From: Gammaproteobacteria bacterium
Lineage (GTDB): Bacteria; Pseudomonadota; Gammaproteobacteria; Nevskiales; Nevskiaceae
Assembly: GCA_026398875.1 (NCBI GenBank)
Contig: JAPLSB010000021.1
Location: 248,001 to 312,000, forward strand
DNA: 64,000 nt
Reading direction: 5' to 3'
The position numbers and the translations under genes were made by a program. This document shows, in pieces, positions 37,252 to 45,719 of the stretch (position 1 is its first letter; the number at the start of each line of letters is the position of its first letter). Under the pieces are notes generated by a model. The model saw only the letters and a list, made by a program, of their open reading frames with translations. It was not told the DNA's origin and ran no database searches.

Positions 37252-38346
37252 ATGTCGATGATCCTGCAACTGCTCGATGTGCTGATCGGCCTGGCGCTGG
37301 TCTATCTGATCTTTTCGACTGCGGCGTCGATTGCCGTGGAACTGCTCGAAACCCGGCTGCGGCGGCGAGGCCGGATGCTCGAGCGCGGAATCGCCGAGAT
37401 CCTGACGCGAATCAACGGCAGCGCAGGCGCGCCCGACGACACCACGGTGCAGACGATGGTCCGGCAGTTTTACGAAAGCCCGTTCGTCTATTCGCTGTAC
37501 GAGGGCGCGTACACGCCGCAAGGCGGCAAGCTGCCGTCGGCGATTCCGTCGACCCGGTTCGTTGGCGCGCTGCTGGCCTTGGCGGAACAGCACGCGACGT
37601 TTCGCGATGCCGCGAACACGATGCTGAAGACGAGCGGACTGTCGCTCGTCGACAGCGACGCCAAGGTGCGGGCCGCGCTGGCCGCCTATTTCGACGAGTC
37701 GATGGCGCGCGTCACCGGCTGGTACCGCCGACACGCGCAGACGGCGCTGCTGGCCATCGGCGCCGTGATCGCGGTAGCCGTGAACGCCGACACGCTGCAG
37801 ATCGTCCGGACGCTGTCGCAGGATGACGCCCTGCGCGCAAAGATCGTCGCGACGGCGATCAACATGCCGAGCGCGGCAGCGCCGACGACGCCGGTCTGCG
37901 ATGACGCGACGCTCGCGTGCGAACAGAAGCTGGCGCAGCGTGTCGGCCAGCAGCTGGCATTGGCCGACAACCTCGGGCTGCCGCTCGGCTGGCACGGCGT
38001 CGGCTTGCCGGCGTGCACGCCGCCGAGCGGCGGCACGGCCTGCAGCAAAGGCCAGGCGCTGTTGCAGGGCGCGCTATTCGTCGCCAGCAAGGTGATCGGT
38101 CTCGCGTTGACGGCGCTGATGACGACGCTCGGCGCGCCGTTCTGGTTCGAGCTGCTGAAAGGGCTGATCCGCACCCGCAACATCGCCGAGCAAGCGACGA
38201 CCGTGATCGAAGGCGTTGCCAAGCGCAGGCGCACGAATGCCGGGGTGCCTCGCAGCGCAGTTGCTGTGGGCCGTAGCGATCCGGATGCCGATCAGGCCGC
38301 GGCCAAAGTGCGCGGCCGGAAAGCGCTTCGGCCGCCACAGCCGTAG
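37252..38346 (+). CDS. hypothetical membrane protein, 364 aa
   Basis: I do not recognise a named family. The N-terminus is a membrane helix (about residues 4-30) followed by a charged segment L-E-T-R-L-R-R-R-G-R. Two further hydrophobic segments appear near residues 160-180 and 280-300, between soluble stretches; four cysteines lie near 210-265. The C-terminal tail is basic and polar. Topology suggests a small inner-membrane protein with a periplasmic loop. ATGs at 37252 and 37258 are both possible; the GGGGA upstream suits the second. It ends in a strong bidirectional terminator shared with pntB. Confidence 0.6.
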   Translation: MSMILQLLDVLIGLALVYLIFSTAASIAVELLETRLRRRGRMLERGIAEILTRINGSAGAPDDTTVQTMVRQFYESPFVYSLYEGAYTPQGGKLPSAIPSTRFVGALLALAEQHATFRDAANTMLKTSGLSLVDSDAKVRAALAAYFDESMARVTGWYRRHAQTALLAIGAVIAVAVNADTLQIVRTLSQDDALRAKIVATAINMPSAAAPTTPVCDDATLACEQKLAQRVGQQLALADNLGLPLGWHGVGLPACTPPSGGTACSKGQALLQGALFVASKVIGLALTALMTTLGAPFWFELLKGLIRTRNIAEQATTVIEGVAKRRRTNAGVPRSAVAVGRSDPDADQAAAKVRGRKALRPPQP

Positions 38347-38350
38347 GCGA

Positions 38351-38380
38351 AAAAAAAGCCGCCCGAAGGCGGCTTTTTCG
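38351..38380. terminator. bidirectional intrinsic terminator
   Basis: A six-base GC stem (GCCGCC at 38358-38363 with GGCGGC at 38368-38373) around a CGAA loop is flanked by A-rich and T-rich tracts. It can act on both the membrane protein gene and the pnt operon, which end here in convergent orientation. Confidence 0.9.
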
Positions 38381-38394
38381 TTCAGCGCGGAAGC

Positions 38395-39822
38395 TCAGTG
38401 GCCGCCGCCATCGAGCGACTTCACCGCCTGGATCATCTGCACCAGCACCTTCTGCGCGTCGCCGTAGACCATGTTGGCGTTGTCGGCGAAGAACAGTTCG
38501 TTCTCGACGCCCGAGTAGCCCTTGCCCTGGCCGCGCTTGACGACGTAGACCTGCTTGGCCTGGTCGACGTTGAGGATCGGCATGCCGTAGATCGGGCTCG
38601 ACTTGTTGGTGCGGGCCGCCGGGTTCACGGTGTCATTGGCGCCGATGACGATGGCGACATCGGCTTCCTTGAACTCGCCGTTGATGTCTTCCATGTCGTA
38701 GATGATGTCGTACGGCACGCCGGCTTCGGCGAGCAGCACGTTCATGTGGCCGGGCATGCGGCCGGCCACCGGATGGATCGCGAACTTCACGTCGACGCCG
38801 GCGTCCTGGCAGAGCTTCACGAACTCGTAGAGCTTGTGCTGGGCCTGCGCCACGGCCAGGCCGTAGCCCGGGGCGATGATCACCTTGCTGGCGTAGCGCA
38901 TGTTGATGCCCGCATCGCCAGCATCGATCGGCTTCATCGAGCCCTTGATCTCGCCCTGCTCTTCGCCGGCCACGGCGCCGAAGTTCGAGAAGATCACGTT
39001 CGACACCGAACGGTTCATCGCCTTCGCCATCAGCAGCGTCAGCAAGGTGCCGGCCGAGCCGACCACCATGCCGGCGATCATCAGCGCCGGGTTTTGCAGC
39101 ACGAAGCCTTCGAAGCCGACCGCCAGACCGGTGAACGCGTTGTACAGCGAGATCACCACCGGCATGTCCGCACCACCGATCGGCATCGTCATCAGCACGC
39201 CGAAGATCAGCGCCAGCACGAAGAAGGCGGCGGTCATCCACACCGGCGCATGGCCGTGGGCAGCGAAAGCGATGTACAGGCCGAGCGCCAGCGTGGCGAC
39301 GAAGAACGTGCCGTTCATCGCCTGCAGGCCGGTGAAGCGCCAGGTGCCGTTGACCCGGCCGTCGAGCTTGGCCCAGGCAATCACCGAGCCGGACAGCGAG
39401 ATCGCGCCGATCAGCGAGCCGATGATGGTGACCACCAGCGGCACCAGCGTGTGCTCGGCATCCGGACGGAACAGTTCCACTGCGCCGATCGCCGCAGCGG
39501 CACCACCGCCCATGCCGTTGTAGAGCGCGACCATCTGCGGCATCGCGGTCATTTCGACCTTCTTGCCGCTGACCCAGGCCCAACCGAGGCCGATCGCCAG
39601 CGCCACCGCGCCGAGCACGGCATTGACCACCAGATGCGGCTTGGCGGCTTCGTTGACGTTGAACACGTACAGGAAGCTGGCGACCACGGCGATCACCATG
39701 CCGAGGCCGGCAACCCGGATGCCCGAGGCCGCCGTGACCGGCGACGACATCCGCTTCAAGCCGTAGATGAACAGGAACGCGGCAGCCAAAAAGCTCGCGT
39801 CGATGATGAGGGAAGGATTCAT
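38395..39822 (-). CDS. pntB: NAD(P) transhydrogenase subunit beta
   Basis: PntB is the NADP(H)-binding beta subunit of the proton-translocating transhydrogenase, which makes NADPH from NADH and the proton gradient. The 475-residue protein matches the usual length, with about nine membrane segments and a C-terminal NADP domain holding I-A-P-G-Y-G-L-A-V near residue 313 and A-N-D-T-V-N-P-A-A-R near 415. The P-D-A-E segment near 120 and G-A-V-A-G-E are typical. It follows pntAB after only 10 bases, so it is co-transcribed and probably translationally linked. Confidence 0.97.
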   Translation of the reverse strand: MNPSLIIDASFLAAAFLFIYGLKRMSSPVTAASGIRVAGLGMVIAVVASFLYVFNVNEAAKPHLVVNAVLGAVALAIGLGWAWVSGKKVEMTAMPQMVALYNGMGGGAAAAIGAVELFRPDAEHTLVPLVVTIIGSLIGAISLSGSVIAWAKLDGRVNGTWRFTGLQAMNGTFFVATLALGLYIAFAAHGHAPVWMTAAFFVLALIFGVLMTMPIGGADMPVVISLYNAFTGLAVGFEGFVLQNPALMIAGMVVGSAGTLLTLLMAKAMNRSVSNVIFSNFGAVAGEEQGEIKGSMKPIDAGDAGINMRYASKVIIAPGYGLAVAQAQHKLYEFVKLCQDAGVDVKFAIHPVAGRMPGHMNVLLAEAGVPYDIIYDMEDINGEFKEADVAIVIGANDTVNPAARTNKSSPIYGMPILNVDQAKQVYVVKRGQGKGYSGVENELFFADNANMVYGDAQKVLVQMIQAVKSLDGGGH

Positions 39823-39832
39823 GAGTCGAGCC

Positions 39833-40114
39833 TTACTTCGAGGACTTGAACATCTGCAGCATGCGTTCGGTCACGACATAACCGCCGGCGGCATTGCCGG
39901 CGCCGAGCAGCACGCCGAGGAAGCCGATGACCTGCTCGGTCACCGTGGTCGCGTTCAGCAGCGCGAACAGCGCGCCGACGACGACGATGCCGTGGACGAA
40001 GTTCGAGCCCGACATCAGCGGCGTGTGCAGGATCGACGGCACGCGGCCGATGATCTCGTAGCCGGTGAAGGCGGCGAGCATGAAGATGTACAGCGCGATG
40101 AATCCGGTCAGCAT
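39833..40114 (-). CDS. pntAB: NAD(P) transhydrogenase alpha subunit, membrane part
   Basis: The 93-residue protein corresponds to the C-terminal membrane domain of PntA, encoded as a separate gene in many bacteria. It has three to four hydrophobic segments and the conserved start F-I-A-L-Y-I-F-M-L-A. It helps build the proton channel with PntB. It lies ten bases before pntB and 134 bp after pntAA, with two hairpins in the latter gap. Confidence 0.95.
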   Translation of the reverse strand: MLTGFIALYIFMLAAFTGYEIIGRVPSILHTPLMSGSNFVHGIVVVGALFALLNATTVTEQVIGFLGVLLGAGNAAGGYVVTERMLQMFKSSK

Positions 40115-40184
40115 GTTCTGTCCTCTTTGATGAGTCTCGTCCGGTCATCCCTGACGAAACCCTTTTTACATTTCGATTAGACCG

Positions 40185-40243
40185 GCCCGGCCGTCCCTGG
40201 CCGGGCGTTCGGTGCAGCGGACTGCTATCCGAGGCAGTCCGCT
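40185..40243 (-). other. two stable hairpins between pntAA and pntAB
   Basis: GCCCGGCC at 40185-40192 pairs with GGCCGGGC at 40199-40206. AGCGGACTGC at 40216-40225 pairs with GCAGTCCGCT at 40234-40243. Neither is followed by a T-run on the minus strand, so they may be mRNA processing or stabilising structures that set the expression ratio of the alpha parts. Confidence 0.6.
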
Positions 40244-40248
40244 ACGCC

Positions 40249-41373
40249 TCACCCCTCGACAGCCTTTCGTGCCGCTTCGTTCTTGATCTCGCCTGCGTGG
40301 GTCAGGCAGCTCTTGGCGATGATCTCGTCGCTCCAGTCCAGCGCGATCGCCTTGTCCTTGAGGAACAGCTCGATCAGGTTGTACTGGTTCTTGGCGTACA
40401 GCTCGCTGGCGTGTTCGCCCAGCAGGCTCGGCACGTTCAGCGGCGCGACGATCGACACCTGGCCGACCTGGGTCGTCTCGCCGGGCACGGTGTATTCGGT
40501 GTTGCCGCCGCCTTCCGCTGCGAGGTCGATGATCACCGCGCCGCCCTTCATGCCGTCGACCTGCGCCTTGGAAATCAGCTTCGGGCTCGGACGGCCCGGA
40601 ATCGCGGCCGTGGTGATGATGATGTCGGCAGCCTGGATATGCTTGGTGACGACGGCGGCGATCTTGGCCTTTTCCTCGTCGGTCAGTTCGCGGGCATAGC
40701 CGCCGGTGCCGCGGGCGTCGACACCGGTGTCGATGAACTTGGCACCGAGCGATTCGACCTGCTCCTTCACTTCCGGACGCACGTCATAGCCTTCCACACG
40801 AGCGCCGATGCGGCGCGCGGTGGCGATCGCCGACAGGCCGGCCACACCGACACCCATCACCAGCACGGTGCCCGGCTTGATCGAGCCGGTGGCGAACGTG
40901 GTCATCGGCATCATGCGGGCGATGCTGGTGGCGCCGAGCAGCGCGCCGTAATAGCCGGCGAGGGCGGCCTGCGACGACAGCGCATCCATCGACTGGGCGC
41001 GGGTGATGCGCGGCACCAGTTCCATCGCGAAGCAGGTGATCTTCTTGTCGCGCAGAACCTTGACCAGCTCCGGTTCCTTGTGCGCGTAGACGAACGACAG
41101 CAGGATCGCGCCTTCCTTCATCGCGCCGACCGTCTCGACGCTCGGCGGCTGCACCGACAGCACGATATCGGCATCCGACACGACACCCTGCGGGTTGGCA
41201 GCGAACGCCACGCTCTTGAAGGCGCTGTCCGGCAGTTTCACGGCATCGCCAGCGGACGACTGCATGTGCAGTTCGGCACCGAGCTTGACCAGCTTGTCGG
41301 CAACGGCGGGAACGAGCGCGACCCGACGCTCGTTGGCGCGGGTCTCCTTCAGCACGGCAATTTTCACCGGCAT
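40249..41373 (-). CDS. pntAA: NAD(P) transhydrogenase alpha subunit, NAD-binding part
   Basis: The 374-residue protein is the soluble NAD(H)-binding domain I of the split PntA. It starts with K-E-T-R-A-N-E-R-R-V-A-L-V-P, as in alanine dehydrogenase/transhydrogenase N-domains. It holds the dinucleotide motif G-V-G-V-A-G-L near residue 172 and the mobile loop Y-A-R-E-L-T-D-E-E-K near 228. The ATG at 41373 has a GGAAG ribosome site five bases upstream; the open frame extends to 41439 but is not needed. It heads the pntAA-pntAB-pntB operon. Confidence 0.96.
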   Translation of the reverse strand: MPVKIAVLKETRANERRVALVPAVADKLVKLGAELHMQSSAGDAVKLPDSAFKSVAFAANPQGVVSDADIVLSVQPPSVETVGAMKEGAILLSFVYAHKEPELVKVLRDKKITCFAMELVPRITRAQSMDALSSQAALAGYYGALLGATSIARMMPMTTFATGSIKPGTVLVMGVGVAGLSAIATARRIGARVEGYDVRPEVKEQVESLGAKFIDTGVDARGTGGYARELTDEEKAKIAAVVTKHIQAADIIITTAAIPGRPSPKLISKAQVDGMKGGAVIIDLAAEGGGNTEYTVPGETTQVGQVSIVAPLNVPSLLGEHASELYAKNQYNLIELFLKDKAIALDWSDEIIAKSCLTHAGEIKNEAARKAVEG

Positions 41374-41576
41374 CGACACTTCCTCAAGGCTGTGGGCACG
41401 GCGACCGAACGACAGCGTACGGACGCGCTTCGTAATCATTCTGGGTTCAACGGTCGGGAAAACCCCCGCAACCCGCCGTCAAGCGACGCGAAGTCTAGCT
41501 GAAGGGGCATGCGTTCACAGCATCTTGATGACGCTCGACGACCACCCGTCAGACCGTCGGGTGATCTGTGACCGAA

Positions 41577-41618
41577 CGCGCATCCGCGAGCCGCCTGCAA
41601 GCGTAAGACGGATGCGCG
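41577..41618. promoter_or_regulatory. 10-bp inverted repeat upstream of the DUF4331 gene
   Basis: CGCGCATCCG (41577-41586) and its exact reverse complement CGGATGCGCG (41609-41618) are separated by 22 bases, about 50 bp before the ATG at 41671. They could form a leader hairpin or a paired protein site. The 297-bp gap between pntAA and this gene holds no coding frame I can support. Confidence 0.4.
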
Positions 41619-41670
41619 GCCAGAAGCGGCTGCCCAAGCTTCCAACCTGAATCAACAATCGGAGAACACC

Positions 41671-43248
41671 ATGCGACTGAGGAAAGCGTCCCTGCTGACG
41701 CTCGCGGCTGCCGCCGCAAGCCTGACGGCCCAGGCATCAAGCCATCGCGAAGCGCCGTTCATTGCCCAGAATCCGAGCGTTGACGGCACGGACTTCTACA
41801 TGTTCAACAGCTACGAGGCCGGCCGCAGCGGCTTCGTCACGCTGATCGCCAACTACAACCCGCTGCAGGACGCCTACGGCGGCCCGAACTACTTCGCGCT
41901 GAACCCGCAGGCGCTGTACGAAATCCACATCGACAACAACGCCGATGCGGTCGAGGACCTGACGTTCCAGTTCCGCTTCACCAACACCTTCAACAAGATC
42001 GCGCTGCCGACCGGTGCCAGCCGCAACCTGTCGATCCCGCTGATCAACCTGCCGCCGACCGGCAACACCCCGACCTTGAACCGCAGCGAAACCTACACGG
42101 TGAGCCTGGTGCGCGGCCCGCGTCGTGGCGCCAATGTCGCGCCGGTGACCAACGCCAGCGGCGGCGGCACGGTGTTCACCAAGCCGGTCGACAACATCGG
42201 CACCAAGTCGATTCCGGACTACGCCGCGTACTCCCGGCAGTTCCTGTACAGCATCAACATCCCGAACTGCGCCACGCCGGGCCGCGTGTTCGTTGGCCAG
42301 CGCCGTGAAGGCTTTGCCGTCAACCTCGGCGAAGTGTTCGACCTCGTGAACCTGAACCCGCTCGGCGGCCGCGACGTCAAGGGCAGCGCCACTGCCGACA
42401 AGAACGTCACCTCGCTGGCGCTGGAAGTGCCGGTCGCCTGCCTCACGGCGTCGCCGACGCAGCCGATCATCGGCGCCTGGACGACCGCCTCGCTGCGTCA
42501 GGCCCGCGTGCTGAACCCCGAGCCGCAGGGTCCGACGACCTCGGGTCCCACGACCTCGCCGCGTACCTTTGGCCCGGAGATCGGCGGTGGCGCCTGGACG
42601 CAGGTGTCGCGTCTCGGTTCGCCGCTGGTCAACGAAGTGGTGATCGGCATCGACGACAAGGACCGCTTCAACGCGTCCGAGCCGAAGAACGACGGCCAGT
42701 TCGCCGACTACGTGACCAATCCGACCCTGCCGGTGCTGCTCAACGTGCTGTTCGGCAGCGCTGCCAACGTGCCGCCGACGCCGCGTGGCGACATCGTCGC
42801 TGCGTTCCTGACCGGTGTTGCCAACGTCAACCAGCCAGCCGGCGTGGTGGCTTCGGAAATGCTGCGTCTGAACACCGCGATTCCGGCCACCCCGGCGGCC
42901 TCGCAGGTCAATGTCGGTGCGGCGCTGTGCTTCACGCCGGCCGGCGAACTGGTGCTGACCAATCCGGGCTGCGATCCGGCCGGCTTCCCGAACGGCCGCC
43001 GTCCGGGTGATGACGTGGTCGACATCGAGCTGTCGGTGGTCGAAGGCTTCCTGCTCGGCGCCAACAACCCGAACCGCACTTCGGAAGGTGCCTATCAGGT
43101 CTACACCGACGGCGCGATCCAGGACGCCTCGCAGTTCGACACCGCGTTCCCGTACCTGCTGCCGCCGCTGCCGGGCTCGCCGAACGGTGCCAACGGCATC
43201 GTCGACCCGGCGCCGACGGCCTCGGCCCGGGCCCGCGCCCGTCGCTGA
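41671..43248 (+). CDS. DUF4331 family exported protein
   Basis: The 525-residue protein has a signal peptide ending at A-Q-A and then the DUF4331 hallmark S-S-H-R-E-A-P near residue 23, followed by D-G-T-D-F-Y-M-F-N-S. The repeated N-P, D-N-N and G-x-D patterns suit a beta-rich, possibly metal-binding or adhesive domain. Function of the family is unknown. A GGAG site supports the ATG. A tiny proline-rich lipoprotein gene follows after 23 bp, and both end in a shared terminator, so they form a two-gene operon. Confidence 0.85.
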   Translation: MRLRKASLLTLAAAAASLTAQASSHREAPFIAQNPSVDGTDFYMFNSYEAGRSGFVTLIANYNPLQDAYGGPNYFALNPQALYEIHIDNNADAVEDLTFQFRFTNTFNKIALPTGASRNLSIPLINLPPTGNTPTLNRSETYTVSLVRGPRRGANVAPVTNASGGGTVFTKPVDNIGTKSIPDYAAYSRQFLYSINIPNCATPGRVFVGQRREGFAVNLGEVFDLVNLNPLGGRDVKGSATADKNVTSLALEVPVACLTASPTQPIIGAWTTASLRQARVLNPEPQGPTTSGPTTSPRTFGPEIGGGAWTQVSRLGSPLVNEVVIGIDDKDRFNASEPKNDGQFADYVTNPTLPVLLNVLFGSAANVPPTPRGDIVAAFLTGVANVNQPAGVVASEMLRLNTAIPATPAASQVNVGAALCFTPAGELVLTNPGCDPAGFPNGRRPGDDVVDIELSVVEGFLLGANNPNRTSEGAYQVYTDGAIQDASQFDTAFPYLLPPLPGSPNGANGIVDPAPTASARARARR

Positions 43249-43271
43249 TCGTCCATCGAGGAGCCCATCCG

Positions 43272-43532
43272 ATGAACAAGACCCTGATCGCCGCGTTGCT
43301 GGTGACCAGCGTGCTCGCCGCCTGTGATGGCGGCAACGACACGCCGGTCACGCCACCGCCTCCGCCACCGCCACCGCCGGGCCCGACCGGCCCGACCGGC
43401 CCGGCCCTTGCCGATGTCGTCCTCGGCCTGTTCCGGACCACCAGCGAAACCGCGCTGCCGATCGATATCAATGGCCTTGATATCAACGACACCAGCGAGG
43501 ATCCGACGCTGTACGACAGCCTGCTGATCTGA
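43272..43532 (+). CDS. small proline-rich lipoprotein, 86 aa
   Basis: The product has a lipoprotein signal ending in L-A-A-C at residue 18, a stretch of nine prolines, two G-P-T repeats, and a short acidic tail with D-I-N-G-L-D-I-N-D-T. No domain is recognised. The Pro and G-P-T stretch would act as a rigid spacer to hold the tail away from the membrane. A GAGGAG site lies upstream. It lies directly downstream of the DUF4331 gene and may anchor or assist it; that is inference. Confidence 0.65.
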   Translation: MNKTLIAALLVTSVLAACDGGNDTPVTPPPPPPPPPGPTGPTGPALADVVLGLFRTTSETALPIDINGLDINDTSEDPTLYDSLLI

Positions 43533-43554
43533 TCCGGCTAGCTGTGCCGTAACG

Positions 43555-43582
43555 AAAAAGCCCCGCTTCTGCGGGGCTTTTT
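43555..43582. terminator. bidirectional intrinsic terminator
   Basis: A perfect hairpin of GCCCCGC and GCGGGGC around TTCT is flanked by A5 and T5 runs. It ends the DUF4331 operon on the plus strand and can also end the 43600-44673 gene on the minus strand. Confidence 0.92.
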
Positions 43583-43599
43583 CTTGGTGCGGAATCCCG

Positions 43600-44673
43600 T
43601 CAGTGGGTGACCGGCTTGCGGCCGTCCTGGACCGCCGGCGGCAACGCCGGTGACGCGCCGGCGGGCCGGAACGACCAGACCAGGCTGACCTTGGCACTGC
43701 CATTGAACTGGCCCTGCACGGTGTAGTCGCCGTCGAGCGGGGCGTTCATCGGCAGCGTGACGGCAGCCTTGAAGCTGTCGGCCGGCGTGGCGCGCAGCTT
43801 TTCGCTGGTCCAGTTCAGCACTTCGAACGGCGGCGGCAGCGGTACCGATTCGGTCGGCATCGCCTGACCGCTGCGGCTCATCACCGACGTGCCGGGCGGC
43901 GACGGCAGGAACAGGTTTTCGACGAACACGCCGCCTTTCAGCGTGTCGACAGTGACGATGTACTTCTCGCAGATCGTCTTCTGGTCGTCGTCGCTGCCGG
44001 CGGTGTCGGCCGTGCGGCTCAGCGCGTACGGTTCGAGCTTCTTCTTGTCGCGATCAAACGCGCGCGTGCCCTTGACCTGCACGTCGTACTTGACGCGAAT
44101 CGAGATCGGGCAGTTCGCGTAGCCGAAGAAGTACAGATAGCGCGGCACATCGGCGATGCCCGGCGCGGCGAGGAACGCTTCCAGTTCCTCGGCCGTGTTG
44201 GCCTTCATCGCGTTGATCGCCGCCAGCCGCTCGACCGCGCGGTTGTTGCACTCGTAGCTGTCGAAGCAGAACACGCCGGACTTCTGGTAGCGCTCGGCCA
44301 GCGCGGAGGCGGCTTCGGCGGATTCCGGCAGCTTGCCGCCGTTGATCGCCTTCAGCGCGTTCAGGCCACGGCGCGCGTAGTACTGCGGCTTGATTTCCAG
44401 GCGCTGCGCCTGATCGAGATCGAGCAGGTTGTCGCTGTACAGCACGCCATCGGAGCGCAGCGAGGTACGCACCACATATTCCTGGCGAGTCGTGGCTTCA
44501 GTCGCCTGCGCGCCGTTCTTCCAGCCTTGCTGGCCGTCGATGGTCAGCCGGAACTCGAAGACCCGTTCCAGTGCTTTCGCTGGCAGCGGCGCCGGCGCTG
44601 CTGCCGCAGCAGCAGCGAACAACGGGGCGGGAGACAGGGCCAGCACGGTGGCTGCAATCAGGCTGTGGCGCAT
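43600..44673 (-). CDS. hypothetical exported protein, 357 aa
   Basis: I do not recognise the family. The protein has an N-terminal signal peptide (about residues 1-25) followed by an Ala/Pro-rich linker. The mature part begins with a beta-rich segment (F-E-F-R-L-T-I-D-G) and holds three cysteines near residues 135-190, with C-F-D-S-Y-E-C-N close together. A Pro-rich segment near 290 separates a C-terminal beta domain. It is the third gene of an apparent tonB - SUMF-like - unknown operon (29 bp after the SUMF-like gene), which suggests an envelope role. Confidence 0.6.
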   Translation of the reverse strand: MRHSLIAATVLALSPAPLFAAAAAAAPAPLPAKALERVFEFRLTIDGQQGWKNGAQATEATTRQEYVVRTSLRSDGVLYSDNLLDLDQAQRLEIKPQYYARRGLNALKAINGGKLPESAEAASALAERYQKSGVFCFDSYECNNRAVERLAAINAMKANTAEELEAFLAAPGIADVPRYLYFFGYANCPISIRVKYDVQVKGTRAFDRDKKKLEPYALSRTADTAGSDDDQKTICEKYIVTVDTLKGGVFVENLFLPSPPGTSVMSRSGQAMPTESVPLPPPFEVLNWTSEKLRATPADSFKAAVTLPMNAPLDGDYTVQGQFNGSAKVSLVWSFRPAGASPALPPAVQDGRKPVTH

Positions 44674-44702
44674 GGTGGCAGCGGGCTCGGTTCAGGTGGG
44701 CG

Positions 44703-45719
44703 TTACGGGGAAGCTGCTGGCGCAGCCGGCACGGCTGCCGGTGCTGCCGGTACGGCGGCGGCATCGACCGGCTTCGGTCGCGCCAGACTGACGGCGACCC
44801 GGAAGCCGAGGCCGTCGCTGTAGTTGCCGGCCGGGTCGGCATCGCGATTCGACAGCCGCAGCGAGCTTGATCCGTTGCCCCAGCCGCCGCCGCGGTTGAC
44901 GCGCTTGCTGCAGGTGCCTTCGGCGCCCGGCTCCAGCCAGGCGCGGCCATCGGTCGGCGCGCCGCTGTAATCGGGGTGCCAGCAGTCCTCGACCCATTCC
45001 CAGACATTGCCCTGCATGTCGTGCACGCCCCAGGTGTTCGGCGGGAAGCTGCCGACCGGCGCGGTCTGCGGGAAGCTGTCATTGCAGGTGATTGCCCAGT
45101 ACAGCTCCGGGAAGCGCGCCTTGGCGCTCTGGTCGAGCGCGTTGGCGTACTGGCAGGTCACCGTGTCGACCTGGCCCCAGTTCCACGTGAAGTTGGCGGT
45201 GGCACTGGCGCGTGCGGCGTATTCCCATTCGGCTTCGGTCGGCAGCCGGTACGGGCGGCCGGTGCGCACCTTCAGCCAGGCCACATAGGCCTTGGCCTGA
45301 TGCCAGGACACGCCGACCACCGGATGGCGGCCACCGGTGTCGTCGGCGAGCGGTGGCACCTGGGCTTCGCTGCAGGCCCCGGCCGCAACGCAGGCCTGGT
45401 ACTCGCCGCGCGTGACTTCGTAGCGGCCGATCGCGAACGGCGCGATGGTCACGTCGTGGATCGGCCGCTCGTACGGCTGCCCGCTGCCGATGGCATCGCC
45501 CATCGCGTAGCGCCCGCCTCGGAACGACGCCATTTCCGGCGTGTCCGGGCAATGCCGGAAGTAGCCGATGCGGCGATCGGCCGAGCGCGTGCGGGTGGTG
45601 CTGCAGCCGGCGGCGGCGGTGTCATCGGCAGCGGCCGGTGGCGCCGCCGGTGCTGCGTGGGCAGCGCCGATCAGCGTCAGCAGGAAGGCGGGGATCAATG
45701 CGATACGCAGGCAGGTCAC
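44703..45719 (-). CDS. exported SUMF1/formylglycine-generating-enzyme-like protein
   Basis: The 338-residue protein has a signal peptide and then an FGE-sulfatase-type domain: F-R-G-G-R-Y-A-M-G near residue 68, R-L-P-T-E-A-E-W-E-Y-A-A-R near 165, N-V-W-E-W-V-E-D, and R-G-G-G-W with G-F-R-V-A near the end. Many such proteins lack sulfatase-modifying activity; I cannot confirm the catalytic cysteine pair, so a binding role is possible. The GTG at 45719 overlaps the tonB stop by four bases, so the genes are translationally coupled. An Ala/Pro-rich tail ends the protein. Confidence 0.8.
   Translation of the reverse strand: MTCLRIALIPAFLLTLIGAAHAAPAAPPAAADDTAAAGCSTTRTRSADRRIGYFRHCPDTPEMASFRGGRYAMGDAIGSGQPYERPIHDVTIAPFAIGRYEVTRGEYQACVAAGACSEAQVPPLADDTGGRHPVVGVSWHQAKAYVAWLKVRTGRPYRLPTEAEWEYAARASATANFTWNWGQVDTVTCQYANALDQSAKARFPELYWAITCNDSFPQTAPVGSFPPNTWGVHDMQGNVWEWVEDCWHPDYSGAPTDGRAWLEPGAEGTCSKRVNRGGGWGNGSSSLRLSNRDADPAGNYSDGLGFRVAVSLARPKPVDAAAVPAAPAAVPAAPAASP

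Noticed and set aside
43320..43420. collagen-like protein
   Set aside because: Only two G-P-T units follow the proline run, too few for a collagen-like triple helix.
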